Below, one piece after another: positions 1-8,800 of a DNA stretch of 32,991 nt. The first letter of the stretch is position 1. Every line of letters begins with the position of its first letter. The position numbers and the translations under genes are program-made. Source of the DNA: Ruminococcus sp. (lineage in GTDB: Bacteria; Bacillota; Clostridia; Oscillospirales; Ruminococcaceae); NCBI GenBank assembly GCA_017935865.1, contig JAGBGT010000065.1:1-32991 (forward strand), given 5' to 3'. Below the pieces are notes generated by a model. That model ran no database searches, had not been told where the DNA came from, and saw only the letters and a list, made by a program, of their open reading frames with translations.

Positions 1-20
1 ACCCCGTGGGGACTCACCTC

Positions 21-177
21 TTTTCCAACAGTCCACTGGACTGTTGGAAAATTCACCCTTTGCGGAGCGCCTAAAGGCATCGTAGACCTGCGGTCGACCT
101 TGGGGCGCTGCCCCAAACTCTGCCAGAGGCGCTGCCTCTGGACTCTGCCAAAGGGACATTGCCCCTTTGGAAACCCG
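21..177. repeat. Hairpin-chain intergenic repeat, copy A
   Basis: This is a string of short inverted repeats, mostly with three-base loops. They are: 21-51 (14-bp perfect arms TTTTCCAACAGTCC, loop ACT), 82-98 (GTAGACC/GGTCGAC, one mismatch), 100-116 (TTGGGGC, loop GCT), 123-141 (CCAGAGGC, loop GCT) and 148-170 (CCAAAGGG arms). A similar string lies in inverted orientation at 32554-32782. It follows the 3' end of the metallophosphoesterase gene, which has no separate T-rich terminator, so it may end that transcript; this is inference. No protein is apparent here. Confidence 0.8.
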
Positions 178-190
178 GTGTTATATTGTT

Positions 191-2239
191 CTATTCAATT
201 TCTGTCAGCGGAATCTGGGATATCTCAAATTCTCCGTCTTTCCCGATCGTAATCAGCTCGCCGCCGCGCTGAGCCGTATCTTTGTCAATACCCGGCATGG
301 CAAGATAATCTATGCTCATTCCGTAGGTCAGCCGGATTCCACGGTACTCCACAGAAAGATTATTGTAGTGGTCATGACCGCAGAACATCGCTTTGGTGCT
401 TCCGAGAGCAGCCGCTGTGTCAAAGAGCTTGCTGGGGTAGTCGGAGCAGCAGACTTTCTCGATCATCTCCTCGTTGTTTTCTCCGAAGAAATAGGTCACA
501 TCGCTGCTTCCCTCCATGTAAAGCTCATAGGCTGTGCGATACTGCTGCAACGGTATATGGAAGAAAATCATGGAGCGCACATCCGGCTGCTCAGCTTGCA
601 GCGTCTCCACCTGCTCCTCGTACCAGTCGACCTGGTCGTCGTGGATGTAGTCATACTCGTTTATGCTCTCCCCGGTATAGTCGTTGGAGTCGATAAGAAA
701 AAGAGCCTGCCTTATGCTGCCGTCAGGATTTTCAATTTTTATCATCTGATTGCATCTGCCCGTAATATCCGGCGAAATATACGGATAAAGGAGATTTTCA
801 GAGCTTTTGAATGAAAGGGACTTGTACAGCTCATTGATATCCGTCCGGTTGCCGGTCGCCATTGATTCCGTGTCGTGATTGCCATAGGTGAACGCCCAGG
901 GGATGCCGAGATTACGCATAAATTCGGCGAACTGGATCACCGGCGCTTCGTTGTTCAGAGAGAACGACATAATTCCCATTGGAAACACCAGATCCCCGGT
1001 AACGACCACCAGATCAGGCGCGGTGTATTCGATCAGCGCACGGCAGGCTTCAAAGGCTTTGTAGTCCTTGTAGGAGGAGGTGACGCTTCCGCCTATGTGT
1101 ATGTCAGTCAGATGAAGGATCTTGAAATCATCGTCGCCGGCTTCGATAGTGTAGACTCCGGTCTTTTCGTCATATGCGATCTCGTGCTCCTCATGCCGGA
1201 CTTTTGAGATCTGCATAAGATACGGCTGGAGGACATAAACATCCTCCTGAAAACGTCTGACAACTGAAATCATCAGGACTGCCGCCGCGCATATTACAGC
1301 CAGGGGCTTGCTGATATAGAAATTCCGACGTACAAGAGGCTTTCGTTTACGGTAGCTGATAAACAGCCCTATAACGATAAATATGGCAGTCCCGAAGTAA
1401 ACGGGCACAAATGGATTCAACAGCTTGTCCCGGAACAGGATGACGAACAGGGCGGAGATGATGCAGAAAGCGCCGCATATCGCCGAAAGCCTGCCTGCAT
1501 ACCGCAGCAGAGACTTTCTGTGCTTTTCCGGCGACGCTCCGAGCAGAAAAACGTTGTCCAGGAGGTACTTTATAACCAGGAAAACGCCGATACCCGGTAA
1601 TGTCATATTCATATTGACGAGAACGGTCAGCTCATCGTAGCTCATGCTGTCGGATTTAGCTCTCCCAAAGGTCAGGGAGACAAAATATGCAAGGAGTCCG
1701 ACAAGTAGAAAAAGGCTGTTTATCAGGCGGATCGCGTGTCTGTCCCGGCAGAAGAAAAATTTATCCTTGGCATCTTTTTCGAGGCAGATGCTTTCGTAGG
1801 GGTGCTTCTTCCGGATCTTTCGGAACAGCATGAAAAATCCTGTTCCGATCGTCATATATATCGTCACGGTGATTATATACATCGGCGATTTCATTACGAT
1901 GCCCTGGAAAGCAGCCATAAAAGCTGAAGTGAAAAAAATCGAAGTAAGCATGGAGAGTATTCTGATTCTGCGGAAAAGCTTTTTAAAGGCTTTCAGCGTC
2001 ATTGGTGCTTTGTCATCGGATGCTCCGCTGCCGTCCCCGAGTCTGCACACGCTGTCCAGGCTGCCGTAGCGATTCATAACGTACCCCATAGCCTGAATAT
2101 CCGTCAGACCGCTGTCCTTTTGCTTTGAGTATTCTTTTTCAAGCAAATCGGCTGCTTTTTCTTTAAGCTCCTCATTTTTCCTGGAATAAGCGACCGGTTC
2201 AAACAATTTTTCCACTAATTCTTTAACCGATTTAAACAA
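191..2239 (-). CDS. Membrane-anchored calcineurin-like metallophosphoesterase with HAAS-like N-terminus
   Basis: Predicted 682-residue two-metal phosphoesterase attached to the membrane. The first ~75 residues are helical and charged and resemble the HAAS/permease-prefix regions of Bacillota membrane proteins. About seven hydrophobic segments follow (roughly residues 95-330). A metallophosphoesterase domain starts near 370, with TDIH (D379, H381), a GD motif (D416), GNHD (453-456), a later FFHIP histidine and GHDH near the C-terminus. The usual metal ligands are therefore all present. Start choice: the ATG at 2254 lies inside the Shine-Dalgarno itself (ATGGAGGTC), while a TTG at 2239 sits seven bases after GGAGGT, so TTG is preferred; the ATG start would add five residues. 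The gene lies about 30 bp after the AraC regulator and is probably co-transcribed with it. The substrate is unknown; the family includes YkuE- and UDP-diacylglucosamine-pyrophosphatase-like enzymes. Confidence 0.85.
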   Translation of the reverse strand: MFKSVKELVEKLFEPVAYSRKNEELKEKAADLLEKEYSKQKDSGLTDIQAMGYVMNRYGSLDSVCRLGDGSGASDDKAPMTLKAFKKLFRRIRILSMLTSIFFTSAFMAAFQGIVMKSPMYIITVTIYMTIGTGFFMLFRKIRKKHPYESICLEKDAKDKFFFCRDRHAIRLINSLFLLVGLLAYFVSLTFGRAKSDSMSYDELTVLVNMNMTLPGIGVFLVIKYLLDNVFLLGASPEKHRKSLLRYAGRLSAICGAFCIISALFVILFRDKLLNPFVPVYFGTAIFIVIGLFISYRKRKPLVRRNFYISKPLAVICAAAVLMISVVRRFQEDVYVLQPYLMQISKVRHEEHEIAYDEKTGVYTIEAGDDDFKILHLTDIHIGGSVTSSYKDYKAFEACRALIEYTAPDLVVVTGDLVFPMGIMSFSLNNEAPVIQFAEFMRNLGIPWAFTYGNHDTESMATGNRTDINELYKSLSFKSSENLLYPYISPDITGRCNQMIKIENPDGSIRQALFLIDSNDYTGESINEYDYIHDDQVDWYEEQVETLQAEQPDVRSMIFFHIPLQQYRTAYELYMEGSSDVTYFFGENNEEMIEKVCCSDYPSKLFDTAAALGSTKAMFCGHDHYNNLSVEYRGIRLTYGMSIDYLAMPGIDKDTAQRGGELITIGKDGEFEISQIPLTEIE

Positions 2240-2271
2240 TAATATGACCTCCATTTGCTATATTTTTTGAT

Positions 2272-3138
2272 TCATCCGCGGCTTTCTGCCGCCTTATTCC
2301 TGAAATCAGTAGGCGACATTCCGGCGTTTCTCCGGAAAAGACGGCTGAAATAATTCTGGTCGTTAAAACCGCACTGCCATGCGATCTCTCCCACGGAAAG
2401 CCCGGTACTGCGGAGAAGATGCCTGGATTTGTGTATGCGCAGGGAATTGATGTAATTCTTTGGTGTCATATCCATAGCCGATCTGAAAAGGCGTATCAGT
2501 TGGCGTTCGGAATATCCGGCTATATCCGCAAGAACGGCATTCGATATTTCCTCGCAGAAGTGCTTCTCGATATACGCCTTTGTTCTGGAAAGACGCATAA
2601 TATCCGTCTCCGGCTGTGCGCTGTAGTTGGAGGAAAGCAGTACGCACAGTCTGAGAAAATCCGCATATACAAGAGTCTGCCAACCCTCACCGCAGCGGTT
2701 GTATTCCTCCATCATCTGCTCGATGAGCATTCTCACCTGAACGAAGCTTTCCGCAGGCAGCCGCAGTCCGCCGCTGAATCTGTGGTTCTGCGTGAATTGT
2801 GGTTCAAGGATGAAAAGCGCCTGAAAGCCCTCTGTTTCGGCGATATTGAACATCTGCCCCAGGATCTCCGGTTTGAACATGATATTGCATATTACTATCT
2901 TGTCTGCTGATTTAAAGCCGTGCTCCGTTGAGCTGTTTATCACGAACACGTCGCCGGCGGAGATCTTATAGCTGTCCTCCCCGACGAGATGCTCCGCTCT
3001 GCCCTCCAGCACGACGACCATCTCGAAATAATCCTCGTGACCGTGCATATAGCAGTCATCCGCAGAATGTTGACCGTATTGCAGATGTATCGGAAAATCG
3101 GAATGACTGGAAAATAAACTCATGGGAAATCTGATCAT
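2272..3138 (-). CDS. AraC-family transcriptional regulator with cupin sensor domain
   Basis: A 288-residue regulator. Residues ~20-100 form a cupin-type ligand-binding domain with a YMHGHEDYFEM motif (H32, H34, E39) and H73 in STEHGF. Residues ~181-283 form the double helix-turn-helix AraC DNA-binding domain, ending in the typical GFNDQNYFSRLFRR and GMSPTDFR signatures. The start is the ATG at 3138, preceded by AAGGAG with a five-base gap; a longer reading to 3450 would run through the promoter and the divergent gene and is rejected. It is divergent from the GH43 gene and shares its promoter region. By analogy with other sugar-locus AraC regulators it probably controls that gene in response to a sugar, but the ligand is not known. 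The metallophosphoesterase follows downstream. Confidence 0.9.
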   Translation of the reverse strand: MIRFPMSLFSSHSDFPIHLQYGQHSADDCYMHGHEDYFEMVVVLEGRAEHLVGEDSYKISAGDVFVINSSTEHGFKSADKIVICNIMFKPEILGQMFNIAETEGFQALFILEPQFTQNHRFSGGLRLPAESFVQVRMLIEQMMEEYNRCGEGWQTLVYADFLRLCVLLSSNYSAQPETDIMRLSRTKAYIEKHFCEEISNAVLADIAGYSERQLIRLFRSAMDMTPKNYINSLRIHKSRHLLRSTGLSVGEIAWQCGFNDQNYFSRLFRRNAGMSPTDFRNKAAESRG

Positions 3139-3203
3139 AGCCTCTCCTTGTCGCTTTTGTGCTAATTGTTGTCGGAAATTTACTAACAAAAAATTATTTT
3201 TAG

Positions 3204-3222
3204 TGTTATAATAAGTATAACA
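3204..3222. promoter_or_regulatory. Palindrome carrying two overlapping divergent extended -10 promoters
   Basis: Perfect inverted repeat TGTTATA-ATAAG-TATAACA. On the plus strand it contains TGTTATAAT (extended -10, hexamer 3207-3212) for the GH43 gene. On the minus strand it contains TGTTATACT (hexamer 3214-3219) for the AraC gene, with a weak TTGCAT -35 at 3237-3242 and a 17-bp spacer. The predicted start sites overlap by about 12 bp, so the two promoters should exclude each other. The symmetry may also make it a regulator site. Confidence 0.65.
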
Positions 3223-3262
3223 TAAAATCCGGAGCAATGCAATACCCGAAAGGAGAATGTCT

Positions 3263-5503
3263 ATGAAGCTGAGAAATTTATCTGCCGTTCTGACTTCCGC
3301 ACTGCTGTGCTTGTGGTCAGCACCGTCAATTCCTGCCGTAAATGCGGCTGACGGTTTAGTCACCGCCGATGCCATCGAAACAATGGAGGGGATCACTATC
3401 AAGTCCGAAAATATAAGCACCGAAAACAACAAGAACATCAAGTATAACAACCCGATCTCGCCTGATTTCTATTGCGCTGATCCTACAGCCGTAGAGTACA
3501 ATGGCAGACTTTACTTTATCGGCACAAACGACCATGAGCAGTTCCTGAAAAAAGGCTCTGAGGTCGACAACACTTATGAGCAGATAAAGTCCTTTGTTAT
3601 AATGTCCACCGATGATATGGTCAACTGGGTCTATCACGGAGAGATCAACGTCGGGGAGATCGCGCCTTGGATAGTGAACTCATGGGCACCGACTATAACC
3701 TCCCGTGTGGAGGAGGACGGCAAGACCCATTTCTACCTGTACTTCTCCAATAACGGACTGGGAGTAGGCGTCATTACCGCTACAGACCCTCTCGGACCCT
3801 GGAGCGATCCGCTGGGCAAGCCGCTGATCTCCACAAGCACTCCCGGTCTGAAGGATTGTCCGAATCCTTTTGACCCCGGTGTTGTCATCGACGATAACGG
3901 CGTAGGCTGGCTTTCTTTCGGAGCAGGTAAGGCGTCAAACGGCACGGAATATATGCCCGGCTCGGTGAGGATCGTTCAGCTTGGAGACGATATGGTGTCA
4001 TTTGCCAGCGATTTTGCGGTTATCCCCGCTCCGTACAACTTTGAGGCAAGCGAGCTGAACTACATCAACGATACATATGTGTACACGTACAACACCGACT
4101 GGAGCGACCACAGCAAGAAGTGGGACTACGACGTGCCAGTGCCCGGCGGATGCAGTATGGTTTATATGACCACGAAAACTCCTCTTGACCCCGATAGCTG
4201 GGAGATGCGCGGCGATTACTTCAAAAATCCCGGTGAAGCCGGATTTGACTATTCAAACAATCACACGCACCTGCACAAATTCAAAGACAGCTACTATATT
4301 TTCTATCACACACTTATGCTCAAGAACGGCATGGGCATCAAGGGCTCGTACAGAAGTATTGGCGTAGACGAGATAGAGGTCGACGAGAGCACCCTTACCT
4401 TTACAAGGATCGGCGGAACTAAAAAGGGCACGAAAAGTATTTCGCCTGTTGATCCCTTTGAGGTCAACGACGCCGCGGAGTTGAACAATACCGCTGAAAT
4501 GAGCTATGATACCACCGATATGACGGCTCCGAAAATGAGCAGCCAAACGGCAGGCTCCTGGCTGAGCGTCCGCGATGTAGAGTTTACAAAATCCCAGAAT
4601 CCCGGAAAGCCGGAGGAGGAGGTTCCGGAGAAGCTGGCGGCAATTAATAAGATCGACTACGAGATCACTGTTTCAGCCGTTGATGCGCCGACTACGATCA
4701 CCATGTACCCTGCCTCCAAGGACGGCGACTGCGCAGGCTCAGTGGATGTCAGCGGCGTTGGCAATTATACTATAAGCTGTGACATAAATTCGGATAAGAT
4801 GATGAATATGGGCTATTTCAGGGCATCTGATGATACGCCGATCACATTTACTCTGGATTCGATCGTGATAAACGACAAGTACGAGTTCGATCTTTCCGTT
4901 GAGCTTACAAACACCCGCGAGTGGGCGGACGGACTGAAAAATATCTGGAACGGCTTTTCCGACGGTGACACGGTCTATGACGGCGATAATGCCAATCTGA
5001 AATATATCAAGAAAGATGATGCGATTGAGCTTTTCGTCTCGGATGGCTCAGCTTCCGCGGACTCCGACGCTCCTCTTGTTGACAAGCCGATGACATTTTA
5101 CGGCAAGGTCAAGGGAAAAGGCAGGGTAGAGGTGCGTCTGGACGCTCCTACCGGCGAAATTCTGACAAGCATTGATTTTGATTCCGCCGATAAATATACT
5201 ACTGTCTATAACAGCTCCGTTGGGGCTGTGGGCGGAACTCACGATCTTTACTTCGTTTTCTCTGACGGCGATATCTCCCTGGATTCGTGGTGCTTTGATA
5301 CTAACGGTGTCGCAGAGATAATCGAGGGAGACGTTAATTCGGACGGAGAATTTGGCATTGCCGACCTTGTGATGATGCAGAAGTGGCTTTTAGGAAATGG
5401 AAAGCTTGCAGACTGGCGTGCCGGCGACCTTTGCAAGGACGGAAGAATTGACGCTTTCGATCTGGCGGCAATGAGAAAGCTGCTTGTTGAGAGCATAAAA
5501 TAA
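3263..5503 (+). CDS. Secreted GH43 glycoside hydrolase with C-terminal dockerin (arabinoxylan arabinofuranohydrolase-like)
   Basis: A 746-residue extracellular enzyme. Signal peptide: residues 1-28 (MKLRN... to NAADG). The GH43 five-bladed propeller spans about 60-400, with probable catalytic residues D73 (YCADP), D204 (FDPGVVIDD) and E261 (FEASE). The region from ISPDFYCADP to the SWAP motif and GPWSDPLGKPLIS resembles Bacillus subtilis XynD-type arabinoxylan arabinofuranohydrolases, so removal of arabinose from xylan is the best guess; arabinan activity is an alternative. A small beta-rich module (~455-540) and a CBM6-like module (~545-682, ending THDLYFVF/DSWCFD) follow. The dockerin (~688-744) has two calcium-loop repeats (GDVNSDGE and GDLCKDGRID), implying attachment to a cellulosome-type scaffold. 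Start: ATG at 3263, seven bases after AGGAG; the ATG at 3257 is too close to the SD. It is transcribed alone and ends at a terminator. Confidence 0.92.
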   Translation: MKLRNLSAVLTSALLCLWSAPSIPAVNAADGLVTADAIETMEGITIKSENISTENNKNIKYNNPISPDFYCADPTAVEYNGRLYFIGTNDHEQFLKKGSEVDNTYEQIKSFVIMSTDDMVNWVYHGEINVGEIAPWIVNSWAPTITSRVEEDGKTHFYLYFSNNGLGVGVITATDPLGPWSDPLGKPLISTSTPGLKDCPNPFDPGVVIDDNGVGWLSFGAGKASNGTEYMPGSVRIVQLGDDMVSFASDFAVIPAPYNFEASELNYINDTYVYTYNTDWSDHSKKWDYDVPVPGGCSMVYMTTKTPLDPDSWEMRGDYFKNPGEAGFDYSNNHTHLHKFKDSYYIFYHTLMLKNGMGIKGSYRSIGVDEIEVDESTLTFTRIGGTKKGTKSISPVDPFEVNDAAELNNTAEMSYDTTDMTAPKMSSQTAGSWLSVRDVEFTKSQNPGKPEEEVPEKLAAINKIDYEITVSAVDAPTTITMYPASKDGDCAGSVDVSGVGNYTISCDINSDKMMNMGYFRASDDTPITFTLDSIVINDKYEFDLSVELTNTREWADGLKNIWNGFSDGDTVYDGDNANLKYIKKDDAIELFVSDGSASADSDAPLVDKPMTFYGKVKGKGRVEVRLDAPTGEILTSIDFDSADKYTTVYNSSVGAVGGTHDLYFVFSDGDISLDSWCFDTNGVAEIIEGDVNSDGEFGIADLVMMQKWLLGNGKLADWRAGDLCKDGRIDAFDLAAMRKLLVESIK

Positions 5504-5588
5504 TGAATTAGAACTTGTTCTAAGAAGTTCCGGTATCTGCACATACGCCGGAGTTAGTAAATTGGTTTTTCCGAGGGGACGATCAGAG

Positions 5589-5620
5589 ATCTGCATTGCT
5601 TTGGCGATGCAGATTTTTGT
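5589..5620 (+). terminator. Rho-independent terminator after the GH43 gene
   Basis: Stem ATCTGCATTGC (5589-5599) pairs with GCGATGCAGAT (5604-5614): 11 pairs including one G-U, TTTG loop, then a T run to 5618. It separates the GH43 transcript from the pectate lyase promoter. The rest of the 5504-5815 gap holds only that promoter and minor inverted repeats. Confidence 0.85.
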
Positions 5621-5729
5621 ATGATGATATATTCAGAATAATCTTATTAGAGCTACACAGACAGCACTATAATACACAGTAGAAATTATGAACATTTTAT
5701 GATTCTATAAAATATGATATTATAATCCA

Positions 5730-5759
5730 TTGACACATGATGTTGAAAAATTGTATAAT
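5730..5759 (+). promoter_or_regulatory. Consensus sigma-A promoter of the pectate lyase gene
   Basis: TTGACA at 5730-5735 and TATAAT at 5754-5759 with an 18-bp spacer, about 55 bp before the start codon. A small GGGC/GCCC hairpin (5769-5782) lies in the short 5' leader. Confidence 0.8.
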
Positions 5760-5815
5760 ATATACAAAGGGCAACATCGCCCAAAGGATTTGGCACTTCA
5801 CACGGAGGGGTAAGA

Positions 5816-8800
5816 ATGAAAAAGAAATTGAAAAAAGTTTTCTCCGGATTGGCTGCTGCCGTAGTCTGCTCCGGAGCATTCTGGGGCATTTCAGTTCCCG
5901 AAAAAAATGTGTCCGCACTTGGCGACAACGCCAGACTGACTGTTGACCTTAACGCAGGCGACGGAAGAAAAGCATCCTATTCAAAGGTCGCCGAAAACTG
6001 GATAGCCACCGGAAATGCGCCGAGCACTACCATTAACGGAGTGTCCTTCAAGCTTTCAAACGGCGGTTCTGTCGGCTCGGAGGTACGCATGGTCAACAAC
6101 AAAAAGCTCCAGTTACAGAGTGGAATTTATCCGTATATGACCATGGACGGCGCGAAGATCAACGACGGCGATAAGGGTGGTGTTCTCAAGCTTGAGATCT
6201 CCGGACTCTCGTCAGGTCATCACAGCCTGAAAATGTGGCATAGCTGTGTTGACAACGTGAAGAACAGCTCCCTGACTGTTTCCGTCAACGGCAAAACGAC
6301 GGCTACAGGCGTTAAGTGTCCCACCGGTGTAAAAAACGAGGACGATGCAGGTATCTCTTACGCTGAATTTGATGTCAGATCCGGCGAAACGGTTACTGTT
6401 CTCATCAAGGGAGAGGGCAACGGCAATGTAAATAACGCCTGGCTCAACGCGCTTGAACTGGACGGAGCTGACCCGGTAAAGTCGATCTCAAAGATCTCAC
6501 CCTCTGATAAGGAAAAGCATTTTGAAATTGCAAACGGGCTTTCCTGGACAGCAGGTCAAGGCGCAAAGTCCCATGACGTGTATATCGGCACGGACTATAA
6601 CAGCGTTGCAAATGCAACAAAATCATCCGCCGAATATAAAGGCAGCCAGACGGGTACGAGATTCGGGCTGGACGGCAGCTATTCCTCGATTAATACATAT
6701 TACTGGCGCGTTGACGAGGTCGACGGCAGCGGAAACGTTGTCAAGGGCGCGGTATACAGCTTTAATCCGGCACGTGTGGCATTCCCTACGGCTGAGGGCT
6801 ACGGACGTTATGCAAGAGGCGGACGCGGCGGCAGGATAGTTGAAGTTACCAATCTCAACGACAGCGGAGAGGGAAGTCTCCGCCAGGCTCTTGAGGTTGA
6901 AAAAGGCCCGAGGATCGTTGTATTCAAGGTCGGCGGAGTTATCCAGTTGAAAAGCGTGCTCTGTATTCCCGACGATGGCGGAGATGTTTACGTTGCCGGT
7001 CAGACTGCTCCCGGAGACGGAATTACCCTCATAAATTATGACTTCGGCGCAATGGGCGCAAGCGATGTTGTTATACGGGATGTCCGGGTACGTGTAGGCG
7101 ATATGAACGGAAAATCCACAGGCGGTATGGGTCTGGGAAGCTGCAATTATTCTATCGTGGACCACTGCTCGATCTCCTGGGCGACCGACGAGGGATTCAG
7201 TTCGCGTTCGGCGCAGAATATCTCATTCCAGTGGAATATCATTGCGGAGTCCCTTAACGAGTCGGTTCATTATAATGCCGACAACAGAAACGAGACCGAA
7301 CCTCACTCCTTTGCCGCGTCGATCAGCGGCTATACCGGAAGCTTCCACCATAACCTCCTCGTCGACAATACGGGACGAAATGTTTCTCTCGCAGGAGCTA
7401 TGGAGCAGGATGCTGTAACATACGGCGGCCAGCTTGATTTCCGCAACAATGTTGTCTATAACTGGCGCGACCGTACAACAGACGGCGGCGTAAGACGCTT
7501 GCAGTTTGTCAATAACTACTACAAGGCAGGCGCTGTCAGCAACACATCTCTTCACGTTGTAGCGCTGGACGGCAACGAGCTTGGCACTAACGATATGCAG
7601 AAGATGTACGTTTCCGGAAACAAAATGACTGACAGCAAGGGCAATGCCATTCTCAATTCCAGCGATAATGCCTGGGATAAGGGCAAGGCGAAATCCGGCG
7701 GAAAGAACTCAACTAATGCGGACGTCCGCAGCGATACACCGTTCTTTGAGCCGTATGTGAATACTCAGTCCGCCGATGACGCGTACAAGAGCGTTATCTC
7801 CTCCGCAGGTGCGAATCAGCCCGGCTGGGACTATCTCGATTCACGCTATATCAAGGAAGTCACAAACGGAACATACACCTACACCGGCAGCAAAGCAGGC
7901 TTAAAGGGAATTATTGACAGCCAGAATGATGCAGGCGGATATCCCAACAGCTCCAATTTCAAGGGCGGAACTGCTCCTGCCGACAGCGATCACGACGGTA
8001 TGCCCGATGCCTGGGAAACCGAACACGGTCTGAATCCCAAGGATGCCTCTGACGGAGCTTTCGTCAGCCTTTCTGCGGACGACTATACAAACGTTGAGAT
8101 GTACCTTAACGAGCTTGCCGGCGACCCCGTGGAGTACAACGGGATCGTTGAGACTATCTCTGCATTCGAGACCATAGAGGCTGAAAGCTTCAGCTCGCAG
8201 GAGGGTATCCGCGTTGAGGATCTTGCCTCCACCGGCGGAAAGAATATCGGCTTTGTGGAGAGCGGCGACTACATCATGTTCAAGAACGTCGATTTCGGAG
8301 ACGGTGCAAAGAGCTTTAAGGCTATGGCATCGGGAAATGCCTGCAAAATGGAGCTTTATGCCGGATCTATGTCGGGCGCTCCTGCGGCAACGATCAATTT
8401 TGCCGGTACATCGGGATTTTACGATTATCAGGAGGCTGCGTTCAACATTCCGAAAATTTCCGGAGTTAAAAACCTTTACATACGCTTTACGGGCGGCGAC
8501 GGCTACCTTATGAATATGGACAGCTTTGTTTTTGGACGCGGATCTGTTCCGCTCAGCGGCGAGCTTATCAAGGAGCTGACGGTGCTTGACGCCGAACATT
8601 CCGAAAGCTGGTCGATCGGGGCAAGCCTTGGCAGCGGACAGCTTCTATTCGGCGACAGGGATGTGACATTCACTGAAGTTCCCGAGGCTCTTGTTGGCGC
8701 AGAGTATATTATTACAGCCTGCGATTCCAAAAACGTCTCCGGTGACCTTGCACAATTCACAGCAGGCGCGGATATGACGCTGTATGTCGCTCTGGACAGC

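Noticed and set aside
1..180. The left-edge repeat as a CRISPR array
   Set aside because: Its units are different palindromes without equal-length spacers or a common direct repeat, and no cas gene is nearby.
3139..3450. Upstream extension of the AraC-type gene to an earlier start
   Set aside because: It would cross the divergent promoter and the GH43 start and encodes a hydrophobic stretch unlike the family. The ATG at 3138 has a good SD.
5510..5530. AGAACTTGTTC...AAGTTC, resembling the left end of palindromic element 2
   Set aside because: The likeness is partial, no matching right end exists nearby and the stretch also forms a simple small hairpin. It is too weak to call a relic element.
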